Positions 61,991-64,000 of a stretch of 64,000 nucleotides of DNA are shown here, one piece after another; the first letter of the stretch is position 1; every line of letters begins with the position of its first letter. Under the pieces are notes generated by a model, which was not told the origin of the DNA, searched no databases, and saw only the letters and a list, made by a program, of their open reading frames with translations. Position numbers and translations under genes: made by a program. The stretch is from assembly GCA_029552245.1 (NCBI GenBank), contig JAKPDW010000084.1:124001-188000 (forward strand). Reading direction: 5' to 3'. Origin of the DNA: Deltaproteobacteria bacterium. Its GTDB lineage: Bacteria; Desulfobacterota; Desulfomonilia; UBA1062.

Positions 61991-63144
61991 TCCTGCTCAA
62001 GATGATCGTGAGGAACGCGCTGAGGCGCCCCTTGCGGACCGCCCTCACCGTCGCGGCCGTGGCGGTCGCGATCCTCGCCTTCACCTTGCTGAGAGCCCTG
62101 CTCGCTGCCTGGTATTCGGCCGTGGACGCCTCTTCCGCCTCCCGGTTGGTCGCGCGGAACGCGGTCTCCATCATGTTCCCGCTGCCGATATCCTACGCGG
62201 ACAGGATGAGGCACGTCGAAGGGGTGGCGCGCGTCTCGTACGGGAGCTGGTTCGGGGGCATCTACGTGAGCGAGAAGAACTTCTTCGCGAATTTCGCCGT
62301 GGATGCCCAGAGCTACCTGGACCTCTACCCCGAGCTCGTCCTGCCGGCCAAGGAGAAGGCGGACTTCCTCAGGGACCGCCGCGGGTTCGTCGCCGGGAGG
62401 AAGCTCGTCGAGCGCTTCGGGTGGCATATCGGCGACATCGTCACCCTGAAGGGGACGCTCTACCCTGGAGAGTGGGATTTCGTGCTGAGGGGCGTCTACG
62501 AGGGGAAGACCCGTACCGTCGACGAGACCCAGTTCTTCTTCCACTGGCAATACCTGAACGAGAGGCTCAAGGACTCGTTCCCCTCCATGGCCGACACCGT
62601 GGGCTTCTTCATGATCGGGGTGAAGGACCCCCAGTCCGCCGCAGCGGTCGCCCGCTCCATAGACAGCGCCTTCAAAAACTCGAGGGCTGAGACGCTCACC
62701 GAGAGCGAGCGCGCGTTCGTCTTGAGCTTCATCTCCATGAGCGAGGCCATCGTGAAGATCGTGAAGGTGGTCTCTCTCGTGGTGATCGCGATCATCATGG
62801 TGGTGGTCGCGAACACCATGGCCATGACGACACGCGAACGCACGGGCGAGTACGCGGTGCTCAAGACGCTCGGCTTCTCGTGGCTGAGCATCGTGATGGT
62901 GATCGCGGGGGAGTCCTGGTTCATCTCAGCTGCAGGGTGCCTCACCGGCGTGATCGCCGCCTTCCCGGCCGTGGGCTTCCTCACCACGAAGCTGAGCGCG
63001 TACTTCCCCGTGTTCTTCATAGACGCCGAGACCGTGGCGCTCGACGTGGTGGTCGCGTTCCTCGTGGGCACGGTCTCCATGGTCATCCCCTCGTGGCAGA
63101 CGTGCTGCATCAGGGTGGCGGACGCCCTCAAGAAGGTGGGATAG
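61987..63144 (+). CDS. ABC exporter permease, FtsX/MacB-type
   Basis: A 385-residue permease. One N-terminal helix (about 17-40), a large periplasmic domain (about 42-255) and three C-terminal helices (about 258-282, 310-335, 345-370) give the FtsX topology. TTRERTGEYAVLKTLGFS (about 280-297) is the cytoplasmic coupling motif. It is coupled to the ATPase gene by ATGA. Two permease genes (this and the next) suggest a heterodimer. Confidence 0.93.
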   Translation: MILLKMIVRNALRRPLRTALTVAAVAVAILAFTLLRALLAAWYSAVDASSASRLVARNAVSIMFPLPISYADRMRHVEGVARVSYGSWFGGIYVSEKNFFANFAVDAQSYLDLYPELVLPAKEKADFLRDRRGFVAGRKLVERFGWHIGDIVTLKGTLYPGEWDFVLRGVYEGKTRTVDETQFFFHWQYLNERLKDSFPSMADTVGFFMIGVKDPQSAAAVARSIDSAFKNSRAETLTESERAFVLSFISMSEAIVKIVKVVSLVVIAIIMVVVANTMAMTTRERTGEYAVLKTLGFSWLSIVMVIAGESWFISAAGCLTGVIAAFPAVGFLTTKLSAYFPVFFIDAETVALDVVVAFLVGTVSMVIPSWQTCCIRVADALKKVG

Positions 63145-64000
63145 ATGGCGCTTCCCCTTGCCTACAACCTGCGCAACCTGTGGACACGCAAGGTGGCCAC
63201 GGTGCTCACCGCCTCGGGCATGGCGCTCGTGGTCTTCGTTTTCGCGTCGTCGTCCATGCTGTCGGAAGGCCTCAAGAAGACCCTGGTGGAGACGGGCTCA
63301 CCCGACAACGTGGTGGTGGTCAGGAAGGGGGCGACCTCGGAGGTGGACAGCTCCGTGGAGAGGTGGCAGGCCCACGTCGTGGAAGCGCTCGGCCAAGCGG
63401 CCCCCTCCGACGACGGCTCGCCCCTGTCCGCCAGGGAGGTGCTCGTCCTGGTGACGCTTCCCAGGGTGTCCGGTGGGGTATCGAACGTCGCGGTCAGGGG
63501 GATCGGGAGACACTCGGCCGGGCTCAGGCCCCAGGTGAGGATCGTCCAGGGCCGTATGCCCCGCTTCGGGGCGAGAGAGGTCGCCGTGGGCTCCAGCATC
63601 GCGAGACGGTTCGCGGGCATCGTCCCGGGCGGCACGGTGAGGCTCGCCCTGGACGAGTACCGGATCGTGGGGATCATGGACGCATCCGGAACGGCGTTCT
63701 CATCGGAGGTCTGGGCCGATGCGGACCAGATCATGCAGACCTTCCGCCGCCCCGTGTACTCCTCCCTCGTGTTCAGGCTGTCGAGGCCCGAGAGGTTCAA
63801 GGAGGTACAGGCCGCCATCGAGGGCGACCCGAGGCTCACCCTCAAGGCCGAGCCCGAGTCGTCCTACTGGCGCAAGCAATCGGAGCTCATGGCGATGTTC
63901 CTCGAGATCCTCGGCATGTCGCTCGCCCTCCTCTTCTCGATCGGGGCGGTCATCGGCGGCATGGTCACCATGCACGCGGCGGTCGCGGGCAGGACGAGCG
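63145..64000 (+). CDS. ABC exporter permease, FtsX/MacB-type, cut by window end
   Basis: The N-terminal 285 residues of a second permease, starting MALPLAYNLRNLWTRKVATVL, immediately after the first permease stop. One N-terminal helix (about 17-37), a periplasmic domain rich in beta structure (about 40-250) and the beginning of the next helix (LEILGMSLALLFSIGAVIG) are visible. It runs off the end, so the rest is unknown. Confidence 0.88.
   Translation, partial: MALPLAYNLRNLWTRKVATVLTASGMALVVFVFASSSMLSEGLKKTLVETGSPDNVVVVRKGATSEVDSSVERWQAHVVEALGQAAPSDDGSPLSAREVLVLVTLPRVSGGVSNVAVRGIGRHSAGLRPQVRIVQGRMPRFGAREVAVGSSIARRFAGIVPGGTVRLALDEYRIVGIMDASGTAFSSEVWADADQIMQTFRRPVYSSLVFRLSRPERFKEVQAAIEGDPRLTLKAEPESSYWRKQSELMAMFLEILGMSLALLFSIGAVIGGMVTMHAAVAGRTS

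Overview
The window is high-GC bacterial chromosome with tightly packed genes, many ATGA stop/start overlaps and AGGAGG-type ribosome sites. The gene set suggests a strict anaerobe of the former Deltaproteobacteria (Desulfobacterota/Syntrophobacterota type): indolepyruvate:ferredoxin oxidoreductase, a 2-hydroxyacyl-CoA dehydratase pair, a glycyl radical enzyme with its activase, GTP-type PEP carboxykinase, lysine 2,3-aminomutase, TRAP transport and a DctP lipoprotein. The lineage is an inference from gene content; no rRNA is present. LAYOUT. 1-6.5 kb: truncated unknown gene, small Cys-pair protein, YbaK-type deacylase, FmdB zinc ribbon, then serA-purA and pepD on the minus strand. 6.6-7.1 kb: cspA with its own promoter, a long 5' leader and a terminator hairpin. 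7.4-12.1 kb: overlapping minus-strand operon dprA-topA-trmFO. 12.1-15.3 kb: repeat-rich intergenic DNA, a 32-codon small ORF, a Sel1-repeat lipoprotein, and a promoter/structured RNA/terminator module just before iorA. 15.3-22.8 kb: plus-strand block iorA-iorB-paaK-ACT protein-membrane zinc-ribbon protein-dctP-dctQ-dctM, probably uptake and oxidation of an aryl-keto or aryl-acid substrate to aryl-acetyl-CoA. 23-30.6 kb: stand-alone double-ACT protein, a secreted protein of unknown function, ileS, a MenA-like UbiA prenyltransferase, a CPBP protease and a NYN/LabA protein. 31-34.8 kb: a B12-type radical SAM protein, tRNA-Asp(GTC), and a ferredoxin-like protein divergent from a Crp/Fnr regulator, with a perfect dyad operator between them. 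35-39.6 kb: EamA exporter, rhomboid protease, pckG. 40.2-46.5 kb: two 2-hydroxyacyl-CoA dehydratase subunits behind a promoter that ends at the start codon, then a glycyl radical enzyme and activase behind a consensus sigma-54 promoter. 47-52 kb: membrane sensor with a CxxC-type C-terminal module and two radical SAM proteins. 52-55 kb: DUF486 protein, YihY/BrkB protein, CheX. 55.4-59.3 kb: minus-strand operon kamA, two ATP-grasp ligases, GNAT. This looks like a small pathway making a beta-lysine conjugate. 59.8-64 kb: HlyD-type adaptor, MacB-like ATPase and two FtsX-type permeases, the last cut by the window end. HOW IT FITS. The metabolic core is anaerobic breakdown of amino or aryl acids with ferredoxin-linked electron transfer; five radical SAM proteins and one glycyl radical enzyme mark an oxygen-free lifestyle. 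Intergenic DNA is unusually rich in short direct repeats, several of them partial copies of the 3' ends or interiors of neighbouring genes (purA, the Sel1 gene, the ferredoxin-like gene). No CRISPR array, insertion sequence, integrase or rRNA gene was seen.
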